This document shows, piece after piece, positions 1 to 9,751 of a stretch of 64,000 bases of DNA; within the stretch, counting starts at the first letter, position 1; each line of letters opens with the position of its first letter. A program made the translations under genes and the position numbers. Origin of the DNA: Micromussa lordhowensis (taxonomy: Eukaryota; Cnidaria; Anthozoa; Scleractinia; Lobophylliidae); NCBI GenBank assembly GCA_964020085.1, contig OZ026605.1:9667060-9731059 (forward strand). Reading direction: 5' to 3'. Under the pieces are notes generated by a model that saw only the letters and a list, made by a program, of their open reading frames with translations, was not told the DNA's origin and did no database searches.

Positions 1-3000
1 TTTCTTTGCCTCGAATGATTCACTTAAAGCAGAATCTCTCAAAACAAGTTGTTCCAACTGACAGAAGGGACTCTTAAGTGCCTCGCTAAACGTTTCAAGG
101 CTGAAACGACTGATCAAGTTTCTTCCCAAGTTAAGATGACCCAGCTTGCAGTGTGGGCTTCTGAATGCATGCGGCAGGACAGCGATCCCTCCATCACCGA
201 TTTCGTTTCCGTCCAACATCAAACTGTGAAGCTTGCAGTTATGGATCCTGAGTGCTGACAGTAATTGCGTTGCTCCTTCGTCACCGACATGGTTGCCATC
301 GAGATCTAATCGCTCCAAACAGTTGCGCTTCCTGATTGCTGCTGCCAAACTCTTGCAGCCCTTGCTTTGAATTTTATTATGACTCAAATCAAGTTCTTGA
401 AGATTGCAGTTTGGGCTACTCAAGCTCAGTGAAAGGTTCTCCACTCCCTCGTCCCCAATGACGTTGCAGCTTAGGTTTAGACTTTTCACCTTACATTCTG
501 GAGAACTCAGCGCTTTTGCTATCTCCCCAACCCCGTCATTTGTGATGCTGTTGCCAGCGAGGCCTAAACATGCCATTTGATTTTGCGGAAAAGTTAACAC
601 TTTTACACAATGGATGACTCCTTCGTCTTCCAATTTGCAGTGGTTCAGTTCAAGGCACTTTATCTTGCAACTTGGAACCATCAAGCAAGGTAATAGAGCC
701 TCCACGCCAACTGCCTCAATAATATTTCCACTTAAATCAAGTTGCTCGAGGTTCTGTAAGGTATGAAATATGGAGATCAGTGAACGAAGGCCATCGATAC
801 CAATGTTGTTCCACGCCAGCTTGACCGAAGTTTGTCGAATTGACTTTAAAAAAGGAACCCCATCGTCTCCAAGCTTGTTCCAGGAGAGATTTATCCTTGA
901 GATTTTACACTTCTCTTTCCGGAGAACCGTGGAAAGTTGTGCAACTCCTTGACTGCAGATCTCATTGCAACTAAGGTTCAGCTCCTCCAAACATGTGTTA
1001 AACTCAAGTGCTGAAGCTAGCTTCAACACACCTGCGCTTGTGATGTCATTTTCAGCTACGTTTAGAATCTTCAGTCGACATTCCTTCTTCTTGAGAGCTT
1101 CGGTCAATTCCTCGAGTCCTTCATCTTCCAACAAGTTTCCCTTCATATTCAACTCCTCGGTTGGGCCTTTACCAGGAAGTAGCAACTTCTGGGTCAGCTG
1201 TCGAGTGCCCATGACACTGATCTTGTTATCTGATAAATCCACACGCCTGATGGACGCAAATGGGGAGGCACCAAGCACACGCGCGAGAGCAGAGCATTCA
1301 TCAACTCCAACGTCACAGCAAGGGAACTCAACAAAAGGGATTATCTTACTTGCTACTTTGCGTGCCAGTTTGTCATTTCTAACCTCTGCAACACACTTGA
1401 TCATTACAAGTTGCAGTTCCTTTAGCCTCCTTTTGCCGGACTGAAATACGCTGTCTAGTTCCGTGACAAGATGAATAGCTTCTCTCTTCTTCTTGTCGGA
1501 AGCCTTTGATTCGCCAAATAAAAGACCGCAGGCAAACTGAAGGACTTGGTCTCGCCTACTTGAATTATCTTCTTTAACTTGCTCGACCAAGCTTCCAAAC
1601 CTCTTTAGTGAAGGGTCCGAGACAACAAAGCAGGCTGCTAGAAATTCCTGAAGACAATCACTTCGGAAGGCGAAATGCTTCGTCACGCAATCCTTTGGCA
1701 TTGTAAGCGGCTTAAAGTAGATGGAAATCTCTTCCTGCGTTAAAATTGAACGAAGTTTTTCACCAGAAAAGGTCACCTTCTCTTCATCGACACTTTTCAT
1801 TGCGAGAAAGCAGACATTTGTGGGAATCCCAAGTAATGTGTGAAGAGGAACACAATGTGTTCTTGACTCTAATTCAGTGTGAATTGAAACTCGAGTGTCT
1901 GTCGCGGTTGTTCTCTGCGATGAGGTTGAAGTCCTTGTTGAGTTCTTCTGAGAACCGAGTAAAGGTAACAAGTGTGCAGTTTCATCAGAATTGTGCAATG
2001 AAGATGCTGACCGTCGCAACTGGATACTCATTTGCACAATCCCTTTGTAAAGTTCAGTGACAGTCTCTGGAATGTCCCCTCCTACTTCCAGTGAAGATGC
2101 TCTGTGAGAGTTACGCATCCACTGCATAAAGGAACACAAGTAGAAGCAATGCAATGGAACACAACATACGGAAAGCGTATTGTCTGTTAAACTCTCCACC
2201 AACGTGAATGTGGCTAACTCGTCTTTGTCACAACCGTCATTTGCAAAATGTCTCTCGACATACTCTTTGATTTCCCGTGGAGAAAATCCCATGATGTTTG
2301 TATGACCTCGAAAGCCGGAAACTTCTGGAGAGTTGCTGTGTGTTTGTCTGGAACACGTTAGAAGTGTAGCACCCTTCAGGATCTTTCCTGTTACAAGTTT
2401 CTTCAGCAAAACTGAGAAAGGCATTTTTTCTTCAAAACTGTTGGCAAAGTCGGTCTCTTGGCAATCAGAATGTGATCCGCTGACGTTGTCAACAACGATT
2501 AGAATCGTGTTGGGATTGTCTTTCACAAAATCCAGGAGTTCTTCTCCAGGGAGATCAGTCAAAGAAATTTGACTGCAGATTAATTCTTCGAGGGAAACAG
2601 TACAAATTGTGTCTTCTAGACTCGTGAAGTCCAGCCAAAGGACAATCTTGGTCGGGGTCAAAATTGTGCATTCTCCTTTCGCCCACCTTCTTACGATTTT
2701 CTGTGCAAAAGTAGTTTTCCCCATTCCTGCCTTTCCTGTTATCAAGATATTAGACATTTCATCACAGTTTTCCTTTTGAACAGACGAATTCCTCATAATT
2801 GAGTTTGGGCGTCTAGGTTCTGAAATAACTGGTCTTATGAAGATGTCATCTAGTTTCAAGGCCTTGATGTTGTCCAAGTAGGAGTGGTCGATATATTCCG
2901 TTTTCTCCAAGTAGAACTTCTTCATGTCATCAAAGTATATTGTTAATGCATTGACAGGATCCTGACGTATCTCGCTCAAGTGAAGGCTAAACAGGCTGAA

Positions 3001-3690
3001 CTGTCGGTCCGTTGGTATTAAACATTCACACCAACATCCGTTGTCGAGCTGTTCAGTTCGTTGAGCCTCGTCTCCAATGAAGACTGTTCTGCTTTTCGAC
3101 CTTATAAGGTGCATCATGTAAGCGAATTCCCCAAGGAAAAACAACGTAAGAACCACAAGTTCTAACAGCAGTGTGGTCTGCATGACAGATTTCTCCACAC
3201 GGAAATTGTCAGTACAAAAAACATTTTCTGTCCCATTCTGACTAAGAACACATTGCAGACGGGCAGGGAACGAACGATGGGCATAGAAAATATATATTAA
3301 AAGTGTCATAGCGTTGAAGAGAAGTTTTGCAAACAGATGTAAACAATATGCTGAATAGAGACCGAATAGTGGAGCTGTTTCCTTTCTCCTCCGGAACCGC
3401 CAGAGTCTAGGAACGATGTAAAGTGTGTACAGAAACGAAATCGCAAACAAACCGCCGCCATAAATTCTCGTCAAAGCTAACTGAACACTCAGTGAAGGGT
3501 TTTCAGGACACTGTATGCTCTTCTGTTCCACGGTGCCGTTACAAATAAAATTGTCATTTCTCGAATAAAGTATCTCCATTCCAATCAAGGTAGCCAAAAA
3601 AGACACAAGCCAAACACAGAGCTGGAGTTGGCCAAAGTATGTCTGGGACTTCCACACCAGTAACATAACTTCCTTGGCTTTGATTGCCAT
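1..3690 (-). CDS. Four-TM (connexin-like) NACHT-LRR receptor, partial at left edge
   Basis: One reading frame of 1230 codons runs from ATG at 3690-3688 to the window edge with no stop. I checked every in-frame triplet. An in-frame stop at 3714-3712 lies upstream, so this is the first usable ATG. Residues 21-41, 77-94, 108-137 and 172-195 are hydrophobic helices. The two outer loops carry Cys50/Cys61 and Cys147/Cys159. A NACHT domain follows: Walker A GKAGMGKTT at 319-327, Walker B-like ILIVVDN ending near Asp401, sensor-like TCSRQ near 448, then a GFSPREIKEYV winged-helix-type segment near 460. From about residue 817, some 15 ribonuclease-inhibitor-type LRRs follow (LDLSxNxI...G...L). Such NTPase-LRR proteins are NLR-type innate immune sensors; membrane location is inferred from the helices. 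The Walker B lacks the usual second acidic residues. No intron is visible. The C-terminus lies outside the window. Confidence 0.93.
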   Translation of the reverse strand, partial: MAIKAKEVMLLVWKSQTYFGQLQLCVWLVSFLATLIGMEILYSRNDNFICNGTVEQKSIQCPENPSLSVQLALTRIYGGGLFAISFLYTLYIVPRLWRFRRRKETAPLFGLYSAYCLHLFAKLLFNAMTLLIYIFYAHRSFPARLQCVLSQNGTENVFCTDNFRVEKSVMQTTLLLELVVLTLFFLGEFAYMMHLIRSKSRTVFIGDEAQRTEQLDNGCWCECLIPTDRQFSLFSLHLSEIRQDPVNALTIYFDDMKKFYLEKTEYIDHSYLDNIKALKLDDIFIRPVISEPRRPNSIMRNSSVQKENCDEMSNILITGKAGMGKTTFAQKIVRRWAKGECTILTPTKIVLWLDFTSLEDTICTVSLEELICSQISLTDLPGEELLDFVKDNPNTILIVVDNVSGSHSDCQETDFANSFEEKMPFSVLLKKLVTGKILKGATLLTCSRQTHSNSPEVSGFRGHTNIMGFSPREIKEYVERHFANDGCDKDELATFTLVESLTDNTLSVCCVPLHCFYLCSFMQWMRNSHRASSLEVGGDIPETVTELYKGIVQMSIQLRRSASSLHNSDETAHLLPLLGSQKNSTRTSTSSQRTTATDTRVSIHTELESRTHCVPLHTLLGIPTNVCFLAMKSVDEEKVTFSGEKLRSILTQEEISIYFKPLTMPKDCVTKHFAFRSDCLQEFLAACFVVSDPSLKRFGSLVEQVKEDNSSRRDQVLQFACGLLFGESKASDKKKREAIHLVTELDSVFQSGKRRLKELQLVMIKCVAEVRNDKLARKVASKIIPFVEFPCCDVGVDECSALARVLGASPFASIRRVDLSDNKISVMGTRQLTQKLLLPGKGPTEELNMKGNLLEDEGLEELTEALKKKECRLKILNVAENDITSAGVLKLASALEFNTCLEELNLSCNEICSQGVAQLSTVLRKEKCKISRINLSWNKLGDDGVPFLKSIRQTSVKLAWNNIGIDGLRSLISIFHTLQNLEQLDLSGNIIEAVGVEALLPCLMVPSCKIKCLELNHCKLEDEGVIHCVKVLTFPQNQMACLGLAGNSITNDGVGEIAKALSSPECKVKSLNLSCNVIGDEGVENLSLSLSSPNCNLQELDLSHNKIQSKGCKSLAAAIRKRNCLERLDLDGNHVGDEGATQLLSALRIHNCKLHSLMLDGNEIGDGGIAVLPHAFRSPHCKLGHLNLGRNLISRFSLETFSEALKSPFCQLEQLVLRDSALSESFEAKK

Positions 3691-6600
3691 GGTGACACTT
3701 GTGTTAGGCACTTAAAAAAAATAATGACCAACATTCTGGTGAACTTCGAAATTATTAATTTCTCATAACTTAAAGAGGTCTAGAGTTAAGCGAAAGAAGG
3801 GATGGATGAACTAAATTGCAAAATTTTGAAGGGAACCTAAGTGATATCTGTGAGGTTGACAGAGATTCAACCCACCAGACAGATTTCCTCTCTGACCCAA
3901 TTTGAGAAAGAGATCTCCCCGGCAGAATGTTCCATTAAACTTAAGTTTATTTCCGTTTATATTAAAGAAAGCATAATAAAAATGTCTCTAAATACTCTGT
4001 CCGTTATAAAATCATGGTGTCATCAACGACAACTTTCACGGGCGCAAGAAAAGAAGAAAGTAAAAACTTCGCGTGACCTAGACGTTATCTATCTAACCGG
4101 AAAGAAAGATGCCAGTTTTTTTTTTATTTGCCACGGGCCGTGCATGTGAGCATGAACGAATGCGTAAACCTTCCTTAGATTCTAATATGAACAGTTCGTC
4201 ATTTCGGTAAGTTTGATTAATTTCTCCGACATAATTGTAATGTGTTGAGTGCTGACTTACCAAGGTTGTGATTTCAATTCCTGGTGGTATCAGTGGGGTC
4301 GTCTTCGGCCTGTCGACTGCGAAAAGCTGCAGTACACAATCCGCTACTTTAGAGTTACTTTAAAATCAACATGTAAAAGAAACTGTTAAAAACGCCAACT
4401 GTTAAGCTTGAACAAGGCAACAACTCCTTTAGCAAGTTCATTAACGAGACTTTTCCGCTTGCCGTTGAAGCAGAATTTTGAAGATTTTCATATCTTGATT
4501 TTAGTCCACCGACGCGACGTAATACAATACCCTGGATCAGAACTGGTGAAACATTGTCCAGTCGAGAAGGATCAAGTTCTCACTGTAAACGCAAAAAGCT
4601 TTCAAGTGCTGTTTCCTTGTCTCCGCCTACTCAGCGCTGATCCTATCCGAGTGCTCTTGTAGGCCACATGTGGTTTGGTTACTGACAGCTGACAAAAATA
4701 GCAACTGACAAATATCAGATCAAAATAACTAACAAGGCCCTGTTTAGTTTAATTGCATTTTATGTTGGATTAATAAAATTTGACGTCTTTTGATAATAAA
4801 ATTTGACGTCTTATCCTATAGGTCGCACCCGGGTCGCACTTGGCAAATTTTTGCCAAAATTTGTTTATTTTGCGGCCAAAATCTGTCCTCGGGGGACATT
4901 GCGAAGTGCGACCCCAACTTCGAAAATCGGCAAAAACATCGAAGACACCGTAGTGCTTGGGTGGGGCAGGCAGATTTGAGAAAACTCTAGCTGAACAATA
5001 GGAATCACAGCAGTAACTATTAACACTTGTCAGTGAATGAAAATTTAACAGGACATATTGGGATAAAATCTAAAAAGCACGCGATATTGCGATATTGCAA
5101 TCCGTCGCAGTTCCCCACTTTTTTGATGGCCCAATTCTTAAATACGAGTTTCCACGACCCAGGTGATAGAGTCCTAACGCAGTGGATCTCTAAAAAGCGA
5201 TTGTTGTCGTTCTAAACGGTGGCCCAACTTGTTCAAAATGCGGTTAAAAGCCGAATGTCTTGTCACACGAAGCTGCTGACGACAAAATTCTTGGGGTATC
5301 GCTGGATCGTAGCACTGAAGATCGAACCAGGACTCTACTCAGTGATCAAGGAACTGACCAGGCACATTCCTCGCTGACGTCGATATCTTGCTTTCATTAT
5401 AGCGGAAGTCAAAAGAGTTAGACATTCGTTAGCCCATCTTCCATACACCATACGAAAGACAAAAAATGCTGTTTAACTGAATGAAAAGCAGAAGTATCAC
5501 TGTGATAGTTATCAGCAATGTTGCAACGGGACGCATTTTTTGTCGGTTTTTTTCTCGGGAGTTTAAGCTCCTGTTTTCCGACAACATGTGAATAAAGATC
5601 GATAAACGTATATCTGGTCTACTTCAGTTGTCATCACTGACGCTTTTCTACCCCAGTGCGACCCTACTAAGTTTGACGCAATTTTTGCTTTCCGGTTGCG
5701 GTTTTAAGTTTTCTAAATATTTCTTATTTTGTCGTAAAAATGCACCGATCTTGAATCACCTGGACCAAAATTTCTTGCAGTAGTAGGAGTTGACGAAAAA
5801 GATTCAAGCGCTTCGATGTTACTAGCATCCTCCATTTTAGAAAATTTCTCCTTTAGCGCTTTAAGTAGTATGGAATACGTTTTTCGAATGGGAAATCACA
5901 GAACTGGAGTTGTTTCTGGCACAAAACTGAGTGCTGTTTCAAGGGAACAGCGAAGAAAACACAGCCATTAGCCAAAAAATCTACGAATATTTCTAAATAT
6001 CCTTAATTTTTCTAAACATCTGGGAAACTTCTGAATGTCCCAAAATATATCCGGATACTTGTGGAAATTCCTAAGAAAGAACCAGTCATAGCAAATCTAT
6101 TTTTAGGTAGGTTGATTTCCCTGACTTGGCCACGAGCCGGGACCACAAGGCCTGAGAGCTGAGGATAGTACTGATGTAATTGCTTCATTAGTGTTAAGCA
6201 TGCACGTGCAGTGGATTCTAAAAAGGTAAGGCTCCTCGTTGTCACAACGTTTGTTATTCCGATCGTTATTGATACTGAAACTGCTAGCTTGGTAACGTGT
6301 CCAGGGTGTGTTAAGAAGCTATCTCTTCATGTTTGTGCAGAAGTATTACATCAACAGGCTTGCACAGCAAAAAATTCATTTATTGAAGCTGCTGTTATCT
6401 TACAGTTATGACAAGGTTAATAAACTAGATATCAAACAACAAAGCTAACGAGCCCTCTCCGATATCCCAGCTCTCTGACACCACAATGCGGAAACACGCA
6501 GCATATCGCTGACGGCAGCGCAAAGCCCGGCCAATGATAATAAAATTGTCTAGTCGGGTCTTCTTGTAAAATATGTACAGTTTGACACAACGTTTTAAAA

Positions 6601-7203
6601 AGTTATCGACTATTTCACTACTTTTTCGCCACTATGGCTTTGGTCCCACTTGCATAATAAGAAAATCAGATTCATAAAAATCAAATTTTAAAAGCTATGA
6701 ACGGCCATGCAATAGTTAACTTTTTATTTCGAATTGCTTCTAATGAGAGAAAACGTTTTTTTTTTCACTGCACGTTCGCCTGCCTCATTATTATGAAACA
6801 GAGGCGAAAGACTTATGACGTACCGAAGGCATTATTTTTTTGTGCTGTTGTTAGGAAAAAACCAATATGACAGACATAACACACTTCATTGGCCCCTTGG
6901 TGAGTTTTGTTTTCCCGAGAATCTCGATGTTTAGACGCAGTCGAGGAAAACATCAAAATTCGAGCGAAAAAACTGTTTCCCAAGGGACCAGAAATAATGT
7001 CTTTTGTTATATAGCTGAAGTTCAGTGTAAAGTAATAAGGCAAGGAAAAGTCAAAGGAAGAGGAACAATTGCTTAATTGTTGCCCGTCGGGCGACATTTA
7101 GATTTAGCCACTGCCACGTGACCATAAACTAGGTATACCTATCGATAGAGTGCCAACGAGCGAATAATTTTTTGACAGCACGCGTTAGATTGGACTAAAC
7201 TCC
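3691..7203. other. Intergenic, no gene recognised
   Basis: This is the 5' flank of the NACHT-LRR gene. AT-rich, with short unrelated open frames and no recognisable protein family. A 17-base unit reading AATAAAATTTGACGTCTT is repeated directly near 4773-4812. Near 7123-7165 a block of about 45 bases is shared in inverted orientation with 35530-35575. Confidence 0.6.
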
Positions 7204-7352
7204 AGGCCCCAGTTGTTCGAAGGGTGGATAACGCTATCCACCCGATAAATCACTATCCGATGGAAAAGTGTTAAGAAAACAAACCACGCTATCCGCTGGA
7301 TAGTGATTTATCCGGTGGATAGTGCTATCCACCTTTCGAACAACCCAGGCCT
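7204..7352. mobile_element. Palindromic MITE-like element
   Basis: The left end AGGCCCCAGTTGTTCGAA is mirrored by TTCGAACAACCCAGGCCT at the right end. Most of the interior also pairs: GGTGGATA...TATCCACC and ATAAATCACTATCC...GGATAGTGATTTAT. The whole 149 bp can fold into one hairpin. The GGTTGTTCGAA terminus is shared with the element at 48332-48587, so both probably belong to one family. Confidence 0.8.
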
Positions 7353-9751
7353 GATTTATATCTAACGCTACTGTTCCCCTCCAACTTCTATCAAAGATTG
7401 CGTGACGAGTTCACACAAAGTGTAGAAGACTAAGAGAAAGCTCAGCAGTATAACAAGGAATTTTTACAGAGTGGGACCATAATTATCATATCAATGAAAC
7501 TTGGGTTATTAAATAATGTCATATAGCTGTATAAAAATAAATAAATTATATATTGATGAGATATGAAGCGCATTTTTTGTTGCCAACGTTTACTATTTAC
7601 ACTTCCGCCGATTGAAGAAGCACATCTTATCCTCAATTCGAAACGAACGAAACTTAAGTTGGCAGGAAACAATAAAATTACTTTCAATATGCAACGAAAA
7701 GTTCAGAAAATATCCACTGATGTCTTCATTTTGGGTCTGTAATAGGAATGGTCTGTCGACAGGTTCTCTATTTTGTCTTGACTTCGTGGAGATCGCAAGC
7801 TTAGCAAAATATTGACCCAGTGTGTAGAATACGAACGAGAAAAAAACGCAACGGGGTGGGGCTGGGAAGGACATAGAAGAAAAATAACTCTTTGCAAAAA
7901 AAAATAAACGTTTGTGGACAAACTGTAATGGGTAGCGCCGCTGTAATAACGAAACGTGCACACCGCATAATTAGAACGCACATGGGTGCATAATTCAGCA
8001 CCAGAATTCTTGTATAAATCTTTCCTATCTGGCAGATCTGGCTTGCTTTTACCATCACTAACTTTCTTAGGTCCTTCAGATTTTCTTATATTTTGACTTG
8101 TATTGGTTCAAGGTACTGCAAGAAGTTCCTAACAATGTTTACTGAGCTTATTTCCCACCCCTTAGTAGTATTTTCTTAGTTTTGTTGTTGTCAGCAGCCT
8201 CTGGCGCGAGCTCTTAATTCTAACCCTATCCTGGGTCGCCTGAACTAAAATAAAGGGTTCCCAACGAAACTTGACTGCTGATTAAAATTGAAGATACTCA
8301 AGATTTACGTTTTTAAAGTGTATTTACTGGCTGAGCGAAATGATTTAGCAAAACACCCACGTTACCAATTGAAGCTCAAATTCGTCTTTCGTTCAAACAG
8401 TAAAAGCGGACGGAGTGAAATATGATGAACCAAACATCTTTCTTTTCCCAAATCTATGCAAGTACCGCATGATTTTAATGTAACCTTTAATCAAGTGCTT
8501 GTGATTAATAAAAAATATTTTGTTTTTACTCTGGCTAGGGGTAATCATTAGATTATGTGTAAATCATTAATGAAATTAAGAGTTAATTATTTAATACTGA
8601 ATTAATTATAATTAATTATGAGTAGGTACTTTACTCATTTAAAAGAAAATATGAATCAATTCATCACCGTTCAATATCGCTCAGCGGTCCATTACATTCC
8701 ACATAGGGACGATGAAAGCGCAAGGTGGGGTGGGGGGGGGGGGGTGAAGCATAAGTTTTACCCTTCATCCGCACTTGATGCTACCAAAAATAGTTATTGT
8801 AGCTATTATAGCTAGCTATTGTAGCTATTATGTCAATTCAAATGGGGGATAAAAATTGTTGTAGAACTGTACATTGTGTCGCTTGCCCAGACAAGATCCG
8901 ACTGATCCTATAGCTGCGCCAGAGGTTCTAAAATGTTTGTAACACCGCTATTAAAAAAGGTTTTCTAGAGGGAATTTCTTTGATATGATGAAGACCAATA
9001 TTCTTCATCGTTTGATACAGTTGTGTCAACTAAACTGCCAGGTCGCATGGCTGTCAACGCATTTGAGTGGTCCTAACTAAAATTCGACGTATGCGAATAC
9101 TTCCAGGGACAAATAATCCACTCAAACATCGTCAACTAAAACACAGGCGTCACTTTGTATTGGTCATATTCCCCCTTTTTCGTTCTTTAAAATCGCCATT
9201 TCTCTATATAGGACTTTTAAGTCGGGCATAATAATAATTTCCAATAACTACATTGAAGCGACACGTACACTTCCGAAATTCAGATAACGAAACTATTTAC
9301 CAGGTATCCGCTTTGATCAAAGTGTTGTCCCTCGCTGCAGTCGAAAATGCCGCAGAAAACAGCGCTTATTACACGCATGGCTACATCGTCCAGCGTGTTG
9401 AAATTCTCGTCATACCAATCAAAGCATGCCGGGGGTTCTAATAGAATATCTCCTTACTGTAACCAAGAAATGATCACCTTCTCTTGCTGTAACACACTGC
9501 AGAGCATGGTAACGATCTTGTAAAATGTACGTTTACTTTGCAATGTTCTCTAGTGATTGTTTATTTCACTATGTTGGGTTCTGACGCACTGATGTAGCTT
9601 CGTAAGCCTCTTGGTAATATTCAAAACTCGTCTCTAACAGTTCCTTCTGACTAGTACATTTTTAATAATGTACCGCGTTGACGTAACTTGAAGCAAACAG
9701 GTGCCTGTCACGGAGACTCTTGGATATGGTTACATCGCCATAGCAACGTGA
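7353..9751. other. Intergenic, 3' flank of the K+ channel gene
   Basis: No protein family recognised. Contains a G-run near 8731-8745 and AT-rich stretches around 8500-8620. The part next to 9752 is presumably 3' untranslated sequence of the channel gene. Confidence 0.55.
9560..9565 (-). promoter_or_regulatory. Candidate polyadenylation signal of the Kv gene
   Basis: TTTATT on the plus strand gives AATAAA on the minus strand, about 190 bases past the channel stop codon. Position and sequence fit a poly(A) signal, but such hexamers are frequent in AT-rich DNA. Confidence 0.35.

Noticed and set aside
49..2572. Several plus-strand open frames of 60-159 codons
   Set aside because: They lie antisense to the NACHT-LRR gene, show no family motifs, and arise from its codon pattern.
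6867..8058. Overlapping open frames on both strands
   Set aside because: Low complexity, no motif, no splice-consistent extension; taken as chance frames.
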